DNA from: Clostridia bacterium
Lineage (GTDB): Bacteria; Bacillota; Clostridia; TANB77; CAG-508
Length of the DNA stretch: 45,070 bases
Direction of reading: 5' to 3'
NCBI GenBank assembly: GCA_900759475.1
Contig: CAAEVK010000004.1
Span: forward strand, 1 to 45,070
Numbering within the stretch: the stretch's first letter is position 1; each line of letters starts with the position of its first letter. The translations under genes and the position numbers were made by a program. This document shows positions 17,979 to 27,270 of the stretch, piece by piece. The notes beneath the pieces were generated by a model. It saw nothing but the letters and a program-made list of their open reading frames with translations. It was not told where the DNA came from and made no database searches.

Positions 17979-19425
17979 TTATAGATTTTGTTTTAGAATT
18001 CTTGCCATTTGAATTCCTGAACAAGAAGCCATCATTAATCCTCTGGTCATTCCACCACCATCCCCAATAGAATATAGTCCTTTTATATTTGTTTCAAATT
18101 TATTATTAATATTAATTTGATTACTATAAAACTTAATTTCTGGTGCATATAGTAAATTATCTGGATTGGCAAATCCTTCTATTACTTTATCTAAAGTTGC
18201 AATAAATCCTAAAATGTCTGACATAGTTCTATATCCTATTGCAAAAGTAATATCTCCTCCGAACTGCTGATTTTAAAGTTGGCTCTACGGAATTTCTAGC
18301 CAACTCATGCTCCCAAGTTCTTTTCCCTCTTCTAATATCTCCTAGTCTTTGCACTAGCACATTTCCTGCTCCTAGTGCATTTAAATTTTCTGCTATGTTC
18401 CTACCATATTCAATTGGTTTGTTAAATGGATAATTAAAGTGATGTGATACTAATAATGCTAAATTCGTATTTTTACTTTTTCTTTCTTTATAAGAATGTC
18501 CATTTACTAGCGTTAATTTATTATCATACACTTCTGTTGAAACAAAACCACTTGGATTTTGGCAAAAAGTTCTTACTTTGTCCTTAAAAGGTCCTGGTCT
18601 TCCTATAAACTTTCCTTCATACATATATTGGTTAATATCTGCCATAACCTCATCTGGCAATTCGTAGCGAACACCAATGTCTACAATTCCAGCTTTTGTA
18701 CTAATACCATGTTTTTCACACATATTTGATAACCAGTTAGCACCTTTTCTACCAACTGCCAATACAACATGATTTGCATATATTTTTTCGATTTGCTCAT
18801 AATTATCGTCTTCTACATATTTAGCTGGTTTTATTTTAACTCCTGTAATTTCATTATTGTCTATCATTAAGTCACAAACTGCTGTTTCAAACAATATTGT
18901 AACTCCTTTGTCCTCTAAATATTTTTCAATTTTTTCATATAATTCATGACTTTTTTCAGTCCCTAGATGTCTAATTGGAATATCAATTAAATTAATTCCT
19001 TCTTTTTTTGCTCTATTATATATTTTCTTTACTTCTTCTTTATAACTAACTCCTTCTAATTTCTTTTCAGCTCCAAATTCTAAATAAATTTTGTCTGCAT
19101 AATCAATTAATTTTTTTGTTTCTTCTACACCAATATATTCATGTAAAATTCCACCAACATGAATATCTTCGTCTTCTGGATTATATAAAGAAAGCTTGCC
19201 ATCTGAAAAAGCTCCTGCTCCAGAAAAACCACAAGTAATATCACACAATGGCTTACACTTTGCACATTGTCCTAATCTTTCTATTGGACAATTTCTTTTT
19301 TCCACTCTTTTTCCTTGTTCAATTAATAATATATTCTCGTATTTATTTAGTTGCACTAATTCATAGGCAAGAAAAATAGAACTTGGACCTGCTCCTACTA
19401 CAATTAAATCATAATTATTTTTCAT
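17979..19425 (-). CDS. NAD(P)/FAD-dependent oxidoreductase, read through a CGG +1 shift
   Basis: 481 aa (COG2509-type flavoprotein of anaerobes). The ATG at 19425 lies inside the tail of tagO and has GGAG 10 nt upstream. LIVVGAGPSSIFLAYEL is the FAD-binding GxGxx(S/G) loop, and CPIERLGQCAKCKPLCDITCGFSGAGAFSDGKLSL at about 43-77 is the family's cysteine-rich signature. At codon 389 the zero frame reads GTT CGG AGG and soon stops. Dropping the C gives S-A-V-G-G-D-I-T-F-A-I-G-Y-R-T-M-S-D-I-L, aligned in length with the family's xxTPGD block, and continues to ...GLYSIGDGGGMTRGLMMASCSG (second FAD contact). The reaction is not known. Confidence 0.85.
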
Positions 19426-20513
19426 TCTCGTCACGCTCCAACTCTTTTATTTTAAATATATTCTTATAGCCAATTGCAACAACTGCTATTACCATTAATG
19501 CAAAAGATAATGCCTTCCATATACCACTATCTAATAAAATAACAGCAAATATTCCAAAAGTAGCACTAATTCCATATAAAATAAAAACTGCTTGTTTTTG
19601 TGTATATCCTTTTGCCATTAATCTATGATGTAGATGTCCTTTATCTGCTTGCACAACAGCTTTTATTGATTTTCCCTTTACAGTTCTTCTAATAATTGCC
19701 CAAACCGTGTCAAATACCGGTAAAGCCAAAACAATAAGCGGTGCAACAATTACAATTGCTGTATATGTTTTTGCTACTCCTAAAATAGAAATAACTGCTA
19801 AACTATAACCTAAAAAGTTAGAACCTGTATCTCCTATAAAAGTTTTAGCTGGATTAAAGTTAAATGGTATAAAACCTACTAATGAACCTGCTAATGCTGT
19901 AATTAAAATAATCGCAATCATTGGTGAGTAATTAAGTGAAAATATAATAAGTAATGAAACACTTGATATAATGCAAATACCTGAAGATAGTCCATCTAGT
20001 CCATCAATTAAATTAATGGCATTTGTAATTCCTACAATCCATCCTAATGTTAAAATAATTGATGCAATATCATTTAATCCAATTTGATTGAAAAACGGCA
20101 AATTCAAATTTTCTATTCTTATGCCACTATAAACAACAATAATTGCAGCAATTAGTTGCCCTGCTAGCTTAGTAAGAGGTGGAATTCCTTTTGTATCATC
20201 AATAAAACATGTAATTGCTAAAATGATAATTCCTACAAAAAAACCTAATAGCTTAATTCCATATTGTTCGTTTCCACCCAAATTAATTGTATTCTCAATA
20301 GACATTACTATAACTAAATAAATAACAGACACAAGAAATCCTGCAATAACAGCTAGTCCTCCGTAATCTTGGCATTGTTTTTTTGTTGATTCTTCTTTCA
20401 TCCTTTGGTGTATCAACCGCCCCTATTTTATTTGCTAATTTAATTGTATATGGTGTTATTACAAATGATGTAATAACTGCCAGTAAAAATGCTATCGCAA
20501 TATCTCCCCACAT
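19415..20513 (-). CDS. tagO: Undecaprenyl-phosphate GlcNAc-1-phosphate transferase (TagO/WecA type), read through a CGG +1 shift
   Basis: Starts wall teichoic acid or other polymer synthesis by moving GlcNAc-1-P to undecaprenyl phosphate. About ten membrane segments. Motifs: CFIDDTKGIPPL, NLIDGLDGLSSG, FIGDTGSNFLGY and the HLHHRL that separates TagO/WecA from MraY. At codon 51 the zero frame reads TTA CGG AGG and soon stops; dropping the C gives T-M-P-R-L-G-G-L-A-V-I-A-G-F, an essentially invariant block of the family. The total is 365 aa, the normal length. It overlaps the FAD gene by 11 bp and lies 13 bp after rpiB. Confidence 0.92.
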
Positions 20514-20526
20514 AAGAAAACCATCC

Positions 20527-20973
20527 TTACTTCATATTTTCTTTCTCTATTTCTTCTACTAGTTCTAACCTGTGGCTATGGCGACCTCCTTCAAATTCAG
20601 TTGCTAACCACATTCTTAATATACAAATTGCTTCATTTGTTGTAATATAATCTGCTCCTAAAGCCAACACATTTGTATTATTATGTAATCTAGAAAATTT
20701 AGCAGACTGTTCATTGAAACAAGGTGCTGAACGAATTCCTCTAAATTTATTGGCTACCATTGCCATTCCATAGCCAGAACGACAAATTAGTATCCCTTTA
20801 TTTTGTTTATCCTTTTGAACTTCTTTACATACTGATTTTGCAATATTCGGATAATCTACACTTAATTCCGAATTCGTTCCTAAGTCTTTATAAGAAATTT
20901 CCTTTTCATCTAAATATCTTTTTAATTCTTCTTTTAAACGATACCCTCCATGATCTGAACCAATTATAATCAT
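20527..20973 (-). CDS. rpiB: Ribose-5-phosphate isomerase B
   Basis: 148 aa, RpiB/LacA family. Interconverts ribose 5-phosphate and ribulose 5-phosphate. IIIGSDHGGYRLKEELK at the N-terminus, ILICRSGYGMAMVANKFRGIRSAPCF at about 61-86 (with serine where the catalytic-loop G-T-G-I-G residues usually start) and LALGADYI with a C-terminal R-H-x-x-R. Note CRSGYGM rather than the common CGTGIGM. AGGAGG precedes the ATG. It is the first gene of a leftward rpiB-tagO-FAD unit, an order also seen in Bacillus-like genomes, where rpiB sits near wall-polymer genes. Confidence 0.9.
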   Translation of the reverse strand: MIIIGSDHGGYRLKEELKRYLDEKEISYKDLGTNSELSVDYPNIAKSVCKEVQKDKQNKGILICRSGYGMAMVANKFRGIRSAPCFNEQSAKFSRLHNNTNVLALGADYITTNEAICILRMWLATEFEGGRHSHRLELVEEIEKENMK

Positions 20974-21156
20974 ATTTTTTCCTCCTATGATATTTTTTAA
21001 TATTTGTTTTTATTCATTTCTACTATATCACATTCATTTTTTTTATGCAATAGAATAAATAGCCAGTTCCCTATAAACATTGTAGGTTAGTCAATCATAT
21101 GTCACACTTTTTTGAAAAATATATAATTGAACTACCATTTATTGTTTAAACTGATG

Positions 21157-21255
21157 TCAATTTTTCTGATAATAATCATTTATAACTTTTTCTTTAAATT
21201 TCTGGCTTTGTTTTAGGCTTTCTTCAAATTGTAATACTTTCTTAATTATCTTCAT
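21157..21255 (-). CDS. Possible 32-aa charged peptide
   Basis: A short ORF with AAGGATGG 7 nt upstream of its ATG: MKIIKKVLQFEESLKQSQK and a lysine- and tyrosine-rich tail. It looks like a single amphipathic helix. It lies between rpiB and the left end of the tRNA-Tyr element. No family recognised; only the ribosome binding site supports it. Confidence 0.3.
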   Translation of the reverse strand: MKIIKKVLQFEESLKQSQKFKEKVINDYYQKN

Positions 21256-21375
21256 TTTAAAACCATCCTTTCCTCTAAAATGATTTTATATTGTATTTAG
21301 GCAACAAAAAAATACCATCCATTTCTGAATGATATTTGTATCAATCTGTTCTATTAGTTCGAACAGATACGTCAT

Positions 21376-21387
21376 TGGTGGGCAGGG
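21376..21387. repeat. Left attachment site (attL) of the tRNA-Tyr element
   Basis: TGGTGGGCAGGG matches the last 12 bases of tRNA-Tyr (as read on the plus strand) at 29631-29642. Similarity continues weakly for another 10 bp (TTGTATCGA against ATGGATTCGA). This fits a copy of the tRNA 3' end left at the far side of an element inserted in that tRNA. Confidence 0.75.
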
Positions 21388-21602
21388 TTGTATCGATGTA
21401 TTTTCAATGCTTTCAAGTGATTTTATACATATCTAATTTACTACATTTTATACGTTTTTATAATATATTTAATTTAAAATTTATACAACATATTTTCAAA
21501 ATTACTTGTATTGCATTACTTATTGCATACTTGTAAATGCTTGTTTAGAATGTAAAAGAAGCGAATATTATAATAAAAATATCGCTTCTATATAGTTTTC
21601 TA

Positions 21603-21809
21603 TTATTTAAGGGCATCTTGATAGCCTGCATTAAATGCTGCATTATCAGCAGCCCCATTATAAGCAGAATACATTAAGTATAGACCAACTGCTAGTATTA
21701 TTGTACAAACTAACCAACCTAAAATTGGATAGTTAGGAAATCTTTTATCTTTGTTTTTAAAAATTATAATAGAACATATAATCAATATGATAACAAGTAT
21801 AATTTCCAT
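21603..21809 (-). CDS. Small membrane protein with two helices
   Basis: 68 aa. Hydrophobic helix at about 2-18, a short basic loop (KNKDKRFPNYP), and a second helix at about 28-48, followed by an alanine- and asparagine-rich tail. No family recognised. It is the last gene of the island's leftward run of small membrane proteins, so it may be part of the same surface or pilin-like module. Confidence 0.55.
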   Translation of the reverse strand: MEIILVIILIICSIIIFKNKDKRFPNYPILGWLVCTIILAVGLYLMYSAYNGAADNAAFNAGYQDALK

Positions 21810-21830
21810 AAAATTTTACCACCTTTCTAG

Positions 21831-22202
21831 CTATTGTAAAATTTCGCGATAATATTCTAATAATGCATCATTGAACTCCATTACAGCCGTTTGTTCTTCC
21901 TTGTATAATTCAAGCATAGTATTAACATTTTCGGCAGTTATCAGTTCTAAATCAATTGTTGCTACTTCTTTGAATAATAAGTCATCTGGTGCATTAGGAT
22001 AGTAAGTCACAATTATTGCATTTCTTTTTAAAACATCTACATTATATGTAACTGCCGAGTCATTAAGTTCTTCTATAAATTCTTTTTTGCGATTAAATTC
22101 TGCATTTTGGCTTATTTTTGATATTATAAAAAATAGTGCTAAAATTATTATTGCTACAATAATGATAAATTTTATTACAGATATACCTTTTTCTTGCTTC
22201 AT
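21831..22202 (-). CDS. Small protein with prepilin-like N-terminus
   Basis: 123 aa from the ATG at 22202 (AAGGAGGTGG upstream). It begins MKQEKGISVIKFIIIVAIII: a charged leader, a Gly-Ile-Ser junction and a single hydrophobic helix of about 20 residues, the layout of class III signal sequences, but with Lys instead of Glu at position 5 after the glycine. The remaining 90 residues are hydrophilic and acidic (IEELNDSAVTYNVDVLKRN...). Its ribosome binding site and first codons are nearly identical to those of the gene at 23136-23471. It may be membrane-anchored and exposed outside. Confidence 0.6.
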   Translation of the reverse strand: MKQEKGISVIKFIIIVAIIILALFFIISKISQNAEFNRKKEFIEELNDSAVTYNVDVLKRNAIIVTYYPNAPDDLLFKEVATIDLELITAENVNTMLELYKEEQTAVMEFNDALLEYYREILQ

Positions 22203-22245
22203 TTGTTTTTCCACCTCCTTGTTTATCTTTGGTAATATATATGTT

Positions 22246-22632
22246 TTAATAAAATTCACTCATTAACATATAATAATTAACAAACATCCATATAATATCA
22301 ATAATTCCAATAATCAAAGAACTTCGTCCAAACCCTAATGCTTTATTTTCATATTGCCATACTGCTTTATTCCAAGATTCATTATTTTCATTTGTTCCAA
22401 TTGCTATTGCTCCAAAAATTATTGATAAAATTCCTAGAATTGGAAAAATAAAAATTGAAATTATTCCAAGTGCATAACCAGCAATTGCTAACCCTTTATT
22501 ATTTTCTTGTGTATAATTTCTTCCTGCATTGTTCGGAATATATTTATTTTGAGCTGTTATAGCTCCACAATGAGGACAATTTTTCGCTTGGTCAGAATAT
22601 TCTTTTCCACATTCGCTACATATTATTAGCAT
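22246..22632 (-). CDS. Zinc-ribbon membrane protein (DUF4190-like)
   Basis: 128 aa. An N-terminal zinc ribbon IICSECGKEYSDQAKNCPHCG (C-x2-C...C-x2-C) is followed by a linker and two to three hydrophobic segments (GLAIAGYALGIISIFIFPILGILSIIFGAIAIG at about 46-78, and SSLIIGIIDIIWMFVNYYMLM near the C-terminus). This zinc-ribbon plus DUF4190 arrangement is common in Firmicutes; its role is unknown. It sits between two genes with prepilin-like N-termini. Confidence 0.7.
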   Translation of the reverse strand: MLIICSECGKEYSDQAKNCPHCGAITAQNKYIPNNAGRNYTQENNKGLAIAGYALGIISIFIFPILGILSIIFGAIAIGTNENNESWNKAVWQYENKALGFGRSSLIIGIIDIIWMFVNYYMLMSEFY

Positions 22633-22665
22633 ATAACAACCTCCTTCTTTTGTAATATTTTACGG

Positions 22666-23091
22666 TTATTTTATTGTAATTCTATATCCTGTATGGTCTT
22701 CACTTTTAAAAGTATAATATACATAATTAGAACTATTATCAAAGGTAAAAGTTGCAGTATGCTCTCCATCAGACAACGTAGTAATTTCTGTGTTACCGTT
22801 ATCAAGTATAGAAGCCTTAAAATTAACATTGCTATTTTTAAACCATTTGCCATTTGCTTTTTTAACATCTTTTCCTAATGTATTAAAACTTGATTCTGAT
22901 AAAGTTCCACTACCATATAACTGACTGTCTAGTACTGCAACCCTTAACTCATAATATTCAGGAGAAGGCATATAGCCCCATTCAATTTTTGTAGAAGATT
23001 TACTGTTATTAGAAATAAGTATAATTCCTACAATAACTATTCCTATAATAATTATTAGTTTTGCTAAAGTAATTCCTTTTTCGTTTTTCAT
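22666..23091 (-). CDS. Small protein with prepilin-like N-terminus and beta-rich domain
   Basis: 141 aa from the ATG at 23091 (AAAGGGGTG upstream). It begins MKNEKGITLAKLIIIIGIVI with one hydrophobic helix to about residue 25, then a hydrophilic domain rich in Ser, Thr and Asn (SPEYYELRVAVLDSQLYGSG...DGEHTATFTFDNSSNYVYY), which looks beta-rich and extracellular. Lys replaces the Glu5 of classical pilins. No family recognised for the domain. Confidence 0.6.
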   Translation of the reverse strand: MKNEKGITLAKLIIIIGIVIVGIILISNNSKSSTKIEWGYMPSPEYYELRVAVLDSQLYGSGTLSESSFNTLGKDVKKANGKWFKNSNVNFKASILDNGNTEITTLSDGEHTATFTFDNSSNYVYYTFKSEDHTGYRITIK

Positions 23092-23135
23092 TTGAATTTT
23101 CACCCCTTTTTTCTTTTGCAATATTTTTATAACTT

Positions 23136-23471
23136 TCATTTGACTTTTGTACATACAATATCATCACCAATATATAATTTGTCATCTTTAATCTTGTATT
23201 CATTTTCAAATGTGCCTTGACCATTATTATATGTTATAGAAATTTTATTAGCTTTTATTTTATAAGTAAATTCTATTTTGTCATTAAAAATATTTGTACT
23301 TCCTGTTCCATCTTCATTAAATGTATAAGAAGTATCATATTGAAATTCCCAAGAACCAACTATTTTTGAATTGTTTTTATTAGCAATATTCATAAATAGC
23401 AATATACATAAAAATATGATTATTACTACAAGTAAAAGTGAAATTAAAGATATACCTTTTTCTTGCTTCAT
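23136..23471 (-). CDS. Prepilin-like N-terminus with lipocalin-like (DUF5640-like) domain
   Basis: 111 aa. It begins MKQEKGISLISLLLVVIIIF. After the membrane helix the segment KIVGSWEFQYDTSYTFNEDGTGSTNIF and KIEFTYKIKANKISITYNNG resembles the beta-barrel-like DUF5640/lipocalin-type repeats of clostridial surface proteins. AAAGGGGGTG precedes the ATG. The leader and first six codons are shared with the gene at 21831-22202, a sign of duplication. Confidence 0.6.
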   Translation of the reverse strand: MKQEKGISLISLLLVVIIIFLCILLFMNIANKNNSKIVGSWEFQYDTSYTFNEDGTGSTNIFNDKIEFTYKIKANKISITYNNGQGTFENEYKIKDDKLYIGDDIVCTKVK

Positions 23472-23526
23472 TTGTTTTTCACCCCCTTTTTATCTTTGGT
23501 AAAATGAATTATATAATATAAAAGCA

Positions 23527-23727
23527 TTATTCTCTGTTGTATTTCTCGATGAGGAATTTAACTTGTTCACTTGACAATCTATTATTTAGTCTTGCTAACC
23601 CTAAAAGTGCTTTTATATTTTCCCATTGCATAGATTTTGAATAGCCTTTCGCTGTAAGTTCTATATAGTCAATTAGCTCTTCAAATATATAGTATGGTAT
23701 GTCGAAATCTTCGTTTATTTTATTCAT
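23527..23727 (-). CDS. Small helical protein, first gene of the island's leftward operon
   Basis: 66 aa from the ATG at 23727 (GGTG 7 nt upstream); earlier ATG and TTG starts up to 23748 are possible. It is mainly alpha-helical (DIPYYIFEELIDYIELTAKGYSKSMQWENIKALLGLARLNNRL) with no membrane segment. No family recognised. It follows a promoter with TTGACT-17-TAAAAT that overlaps a dyad operator. Confidence 0.5.
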   Translation of the reverse strand: MNKINEDFDIPYYIFEELIDYIELTAKGYSKSMQWENIKALLGLARLNNRLSSEQVKFLIEKYNRE

Positions 23728-23786
23728 TTTTTTCACCATATTTGTCAAATTTTATACTATTTTATCAAATGAGAAAAGTAAAGTCA

Positions 23787-23875
23787 AACTATTTTTAGTT
23801 TAAATAAAGAACTATCTATAAACTATACATAATAAATTAAAAATTGTACAATGCTAGTATAAACTAAAAATAGTT
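23787..23875. promoter_or_regulatory. Paired operators between divergent genes
   Basis: AACTATTTTTAGTT (23787-23800) and its inverted copy AACTAAAAATAGTT (23862-23875) lie 61 bp apart; each is itself a dyad (AACTA-N4-TAGTT). The first overlaps the -35 region of the leftward promoter (TTGACT, 17-nt spacer, TAAAAT), the second lies just before the ribosome binding site of the divergent small DNA-binding protein. Confidence 0.65.
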
Positions 23876-23891
23876 CAAAGGTGGTGCTAAA

Positions 23892-24092
23892 ATGGCTTTT
23901 AAAATTCCAAGTGGGGCAGACAAAATTCAGTTTTCAATAAGAGTAGATGAAAACGATTTTACCATAATAGAAAAACTATCAAAGAAAAGTAAAAAATCAT
24001 ATAACTATGTTATAAATGCAATGATAAAATATGCTATTGATAATATGGACTTAAATGATATAAAAAATGTAAAAATAGAAGATAGCAAATAA
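23892..24092 (+). CDS. Small ribbon-helix-helix-like regulator
   Basis: 66 aa with AAAGGTGGTG upstream. The stretch KIQFSIRVDENDFTIIEKLSKKSKKSYNYVINAMIKYAI fits a beta strand followed by two helices, as in CopG/Arc-type proteins. It lies next to two dyads, as expected for an autoregulator that also controls the divergent leftward operon. Confidence 0.55.
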   Translation: MAFKIPSGADKIQFSIRVDENDFTIIEKLSKKSKKSYNYVINAMIKYAIDNMDLNDIKNVKIEDSK

Positions 24093-24129
24093 TATGACTA
24101 TCTTCATTGTTTTGGGTATTTATGTTTAT

Positions 24130-24420
24130 TCAAAAATTCAGTAGTATGGTAGTAAGTTTTAAATTATGGTAGTATTATACTATTTTAAAATAGTACTACT
24201 TTTTTAAACCATTGATATTACTGTGTTTGGTTTATGTTAGTAGTACGGTAGTACTATTATTTTATATAAAATAGTATAAAAAATAATATGTGTTCATATA
24301 AAACATATCATATACTGAAAAAATATATAGAAATAGAAAAATATAGTACTACTATACTACAAGAACTTTAAAACACTTGAAGTTACTGCGTTATATGTGT
24401 AGTACTATAATTTTATATTG
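24130..24420. repeat. GTAGTA-rich repeat region, possible replication origin
   Basis: No gene. The motif GTAGTA/TAGTACTA recurs many times in both orientations, with large dyads (GTAGTATTATACTATTTTAAAATAGTACTAC-like arms). A longer block starting TTTAAA-C-A-TTGA-TTACTG-GTT appears twice, near 24204 and 24369. Iteron-like and AT-rich next to the primase-helicase gene, so a likely origin of the island. Confidence 0.55.
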
Positions 24421-24440
24421 TTGTGCTACTTTTTAGAAAG

Positions 24441-26867
24441 TTATACTTCTTCGCCAAATACAACATATCTATAAGATTCCTTTTTACCATTTTTCTTTTT
24501 CATTTTTTTGTCTATAATTTGATAGCCCAAACTTATAATAGCTGGTCTGCAAAATATTCTAAATTGCCCTACTTTCATCTTGTCTATTCCTTCTGCTTCG
24601 CAATACGACTTATATATAGGATATAACTTGTTGAAATGAATATTTGCTTTTGATAAATCTTTGCTACTGTCTGTTCCGCACTTGCTAGCTACATACCATT
24701 TTATGAATTTTTCACATTCAATTTCAAAAATATTTTTAAAAGTATCACCACATAATTTTTTCATTTTGTCACATTTGCCTAACACAAATTTTTTTTCTTT
24801 TGCTTTAAAGTATTCATATCTAGCTTTATTTGCAAACCAAGCAAGACTGCCATTTTTTAAGCTATCTAGTACGCATTTTTGTTTAGTATATAACTTCATA
24901 ACTTGAATACCATCTTCATTGAAGGCATCTTCGCTAATTTTATATTTATCTATTGTTGCTGAGTCAGTAGTATTTAAGACTAACTTATATTGTAGGTCTA
25001 AATCTTTGTCTTTATCATCTATATGAAATTCCGTAGGTAGTATTAGAATTCTACGTTTCATACCTTCGCTTTTATCATTTAATTTTAAATCATTGTTATT
25101 ACAAATGATAATTTGAGGAATTTCGCTAGATAATCTTTTAGGTTTGTGTTTTTCATTTATTTCAAATGAATCACTTTTAGTTAGTGCACCTTTTAAATAA
25201 GAAAAAGTGGCTTTGCTATAGTGTGGAGGTAGATCATCTACTATACAGCAAATTCCTTTATCAAAATCTTTACCCCAAAAACTATCTTGAGGGTCGCAGT
25301 CAAAAATTCTTGATGTATTGAACATATCTTCCCCAAGACATAATCTAATTAAGCTATTGTAAAGACTTTTTCCGTTCTGTCCACCACCACTTAAAATTAC
25401 TATTGTTTCAAAATCATTTTTTGGTATCATACAAGCACCAGCAATTATATATAACCATTGTTCAACCTCAGGTTGTGGTTTTCCAGAAGCATCTCTTGAT
25501 AATTGCTTTATAAAATCTTTTATTATTCCTCCTAAGTCTTCTTCGTGTTCATCTACCCATTCTTGCGGATACCAGTTCCAAGGTAATACTACATCAGTTG
25601 GAGGTTTAGTACCAAGCCAAGAAAAGTCGTAAGCATCAGGTAATATACACGACATAACTTTATTTTTAGTCAGTACATATTGATGATTTCTCTTGATTAT
25701 TTTTCCATTCTCTGCACACTTTTGCATTAACTGCACCTCCACTTCTTTGAAATAGGTTTCTTTGAAATTTTGGTCGCTATGCTCTCTGAGTTTTTTCCTT
25801 ATTTTTGATAAGTCCTTTTTATATTCATAATCTCCGTCTATTTCTCTATATAATAGTTCAGTATAAATTCCAGTTGCATTTGGGTTTTTCACATAGAAAT
25901 CAAATTCATTGAATAAGTACTCTGATGCTCTACGTTCATCTATTTTATCACTTTTTTTCTCTTTTAACTTTTTCCATTTACGTTCTTTTTCTTCATAAGT
26001 CCAACCACTACTTTCAAGTGTTGCTTCATAACCTGTCCATCTATCCTCTAAATCTCCAAACAAATCACTATCTGGCATAGGTGTTCCAAGTTTTACTAAA
26101 TACTGGTCGTGTATTGCTGTGATTAAACTTTTGAATTCATCTATTTCAAAGCCATTACTTAAAGCAAAATAACTGCAACGTTCAACTATGTGGTTATGAC
26201 GACCACCTTCACGCATTTTCATAAGCTGTGTGAACGGATTATTTGTAAGAGTATATTCAACTGCATCATCTTTAGTTCTATCGCCTGTTTTACCTTCTTT
26301 GTGTAATTCGTTATCTTTTAATTTTCCATATAACCAATATGGTAACACGTCAAGTCCTTCTATGTCTATTTTATCAAGTGTAGTAATAGGAGTGTCTAAA
26401 TTCCAACTAGCAACTTCTTTTCTTAACATACCACAAACTTTAATTATTTGAACAGGTGGACTTTTTTCTTTTGTCCAACCTTTGCTGTCAAACCTGTAAC
26501 CAAACCAGTTTGTAGCACCAGTCATTTCTTTTTTATAAAAATTTGGTTTTCTAAATAAAAATTGATAACCGTGTTGAGTTTTAAGTTCTAAACATCTAAG
26601 TCCGCTATGGTCTATGATTTTTTTCATTTCTTCTGCTTCTGCTAGGTTATCAAAATCTATGAAAATACAATTTTTTGGTACTTCTCTTGCAAAATTAGGG
26701 GAGTCTTCTTTTATTATATCTTCGTATTTTACAGGTGTTTTGTGATATACCGTTTTACTACCTTGGTATAATTTTGCTTGTTCAATATCTCCGCTCTTAA
26801 ATTTTTCAATATCAAAAGCATCAGGTGTATCTGCCACCTTAAAAAAACTAAAATCAAGTTCACTCAT
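24441..26867 (-). CDS. Primase-helicase (D5/P4 type, SF3 helicase)
   Basis: 808 aa from the ATG at 26867 (GAGGTG 9 nt upstream). The N-terminal part resembles a primase-polymerase domain (NCIFIDFDNLAEAEEM... LELKTQHGYQFLF at about 63-105). The C-terminal superfamily 3 helicase has Walker A ILSGGGQNGKSLYNSLIRL at about 490-508, Walker B ICCIVDDLPPHY at about 540-551, and the sensor IPQIIICNNNDLKL at about 580. Such proteins replicate phages, satellites and plasmids from an origin close to their gene, here the repeat region at 24130-24420. Confidence 0.88.
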   Translation of the reverse strand: MSELDFSFFKVADTPDAFDIEKFKSGDIEQAKLYQGSKTVYHKTPVKYEDIIKEDSPNFAREVPKNCIFIDFDNLAEAEEMKKIIDHSGLRCLELKTQHGYQFLFRKPNFYKKEMTGATNWFGYRFDSKGWTKEKSPPVQIIKVCGMLRKEVASWNLDTPITTLDKIDIEGLDVLPYWLYGKLKDNELHKEGKTGDRTKDDAVEYTLTNNPFTQLMKMREGGRHNHIVERCSYFALSNGFEIDEFKSLITAIHDQYLVKLGTPMPDSDLFGDLEDRWTGYEATLESSGWTYEEKERKWKKLKEKKSDKIDERRASEYLFNEFDFYVKNPNATGIYTELLYREIDGDYEYKKDLSKIRKKLREHSDQNFKETYFKEVEVQLMQKCAENGKIIKRNHQYVLTKNKVMSCILPDAYDFSWLGTKPPTDVVLPWNWYPQEWVDEHEEDLGGIIKDFIKQLSRDASGKPQPEVEQWLYIIAGACMIPKNDFETIVILSGGGQNGKSLYNSLIRLCLGEDMFNTSRIFDCDPQDSFWGKDFDKGICCIVDDLPPHYSKATFSYLKGALTKSDSFEINEKHKPKRLSSEIPQIIICNNNDLKLNDKSEGMKRRILILPTEFHIDDKDKDLDLQYKLVLNTTDSATIDKYKISEDAFNEDGIQVMKLYTKQKCVLDSLKNGSLAWFANKARYEYFKAKEKKFVLGKCDKMKKLCGDTFKNIFEIECEKFIKWYVASKCGTDSSKDLSKANIHFNKLYPIYKSYCEAEGIDKMKVGQFRIFCRPAIISLGYQIIDKKMKKKNGKKESYRYVVFGEEV

Positions 26868-26994
26868 AATAAAACACACCTCTCTTTATTTTTATGTAAA
26901 CTATAAATAAATTTTTATATGTTATGCGAGTTGCCACCCAAAAAAGTGATTTTCAAAGATATACTGCTCTTTTTTTTTCACTCTTTTTTGTAAC

Positions 26995-27270
26995 TTATTT
27001 ATAATCCTCTTTACTTCTTTTAGTCATACACCACTCTTTTAGTGCATCAATTAACACAATTTTACTTTTTGCAAAATCAAGTGAGGGAAAATCTGGAAGA
27101 TTAAAAATCGTTTGTGCTGTACTTAGTGAACAATGCATCATTTCTGATAGTTCCTTAATTGAAATGAATTGTAGCCTTTTTGTGTGTTCTTCTACTTGTT
27201 CATATTTAGCAAGTATTTCGTTGAGTTTTTTCATATGTTCTTCATTATTTACGTCTATGTTTAAAATCAT
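26995..27270 (-). CDS. Small excisionase-like DNA-binding protein
   Basis: 91 aa, start overlapping the previous stop by 4 bp, with GGAGG 7 nt upstream. The C-terminal half FISIKELSEMMHCSLSTAQTIFNLPDFPSLDFAKSKIVLIDALKEW has the winged-helix pattern of excisionase/MerR-like domains that read a target and end in a W residue. The N-terminal 35 residues look like a coiled helix. A role in excision or primase-operon control is inferred from position. Confidence 0.6.
   Translation of the reverse strand: MILNIDVNNEEHMKKLNEILAKYEQVEEHTKRLQFISIKELSEMMHCSLSTAQTIFNLPDFPSLDFAKSKIVLIDALKEWCMTKRSKEDYK

Noticed and set aside
22671..23224. Alternative minus-strand frames at 22671-22868 and 23009-23224
   Set aside because: They overlap the better-supported prepilin-like genes and have no ribosome binding sites.
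24130..24420. CRISPR array
   Set aside because: Repeats are short, irregular, in both orientations and without uniform spacers; no cas genes.
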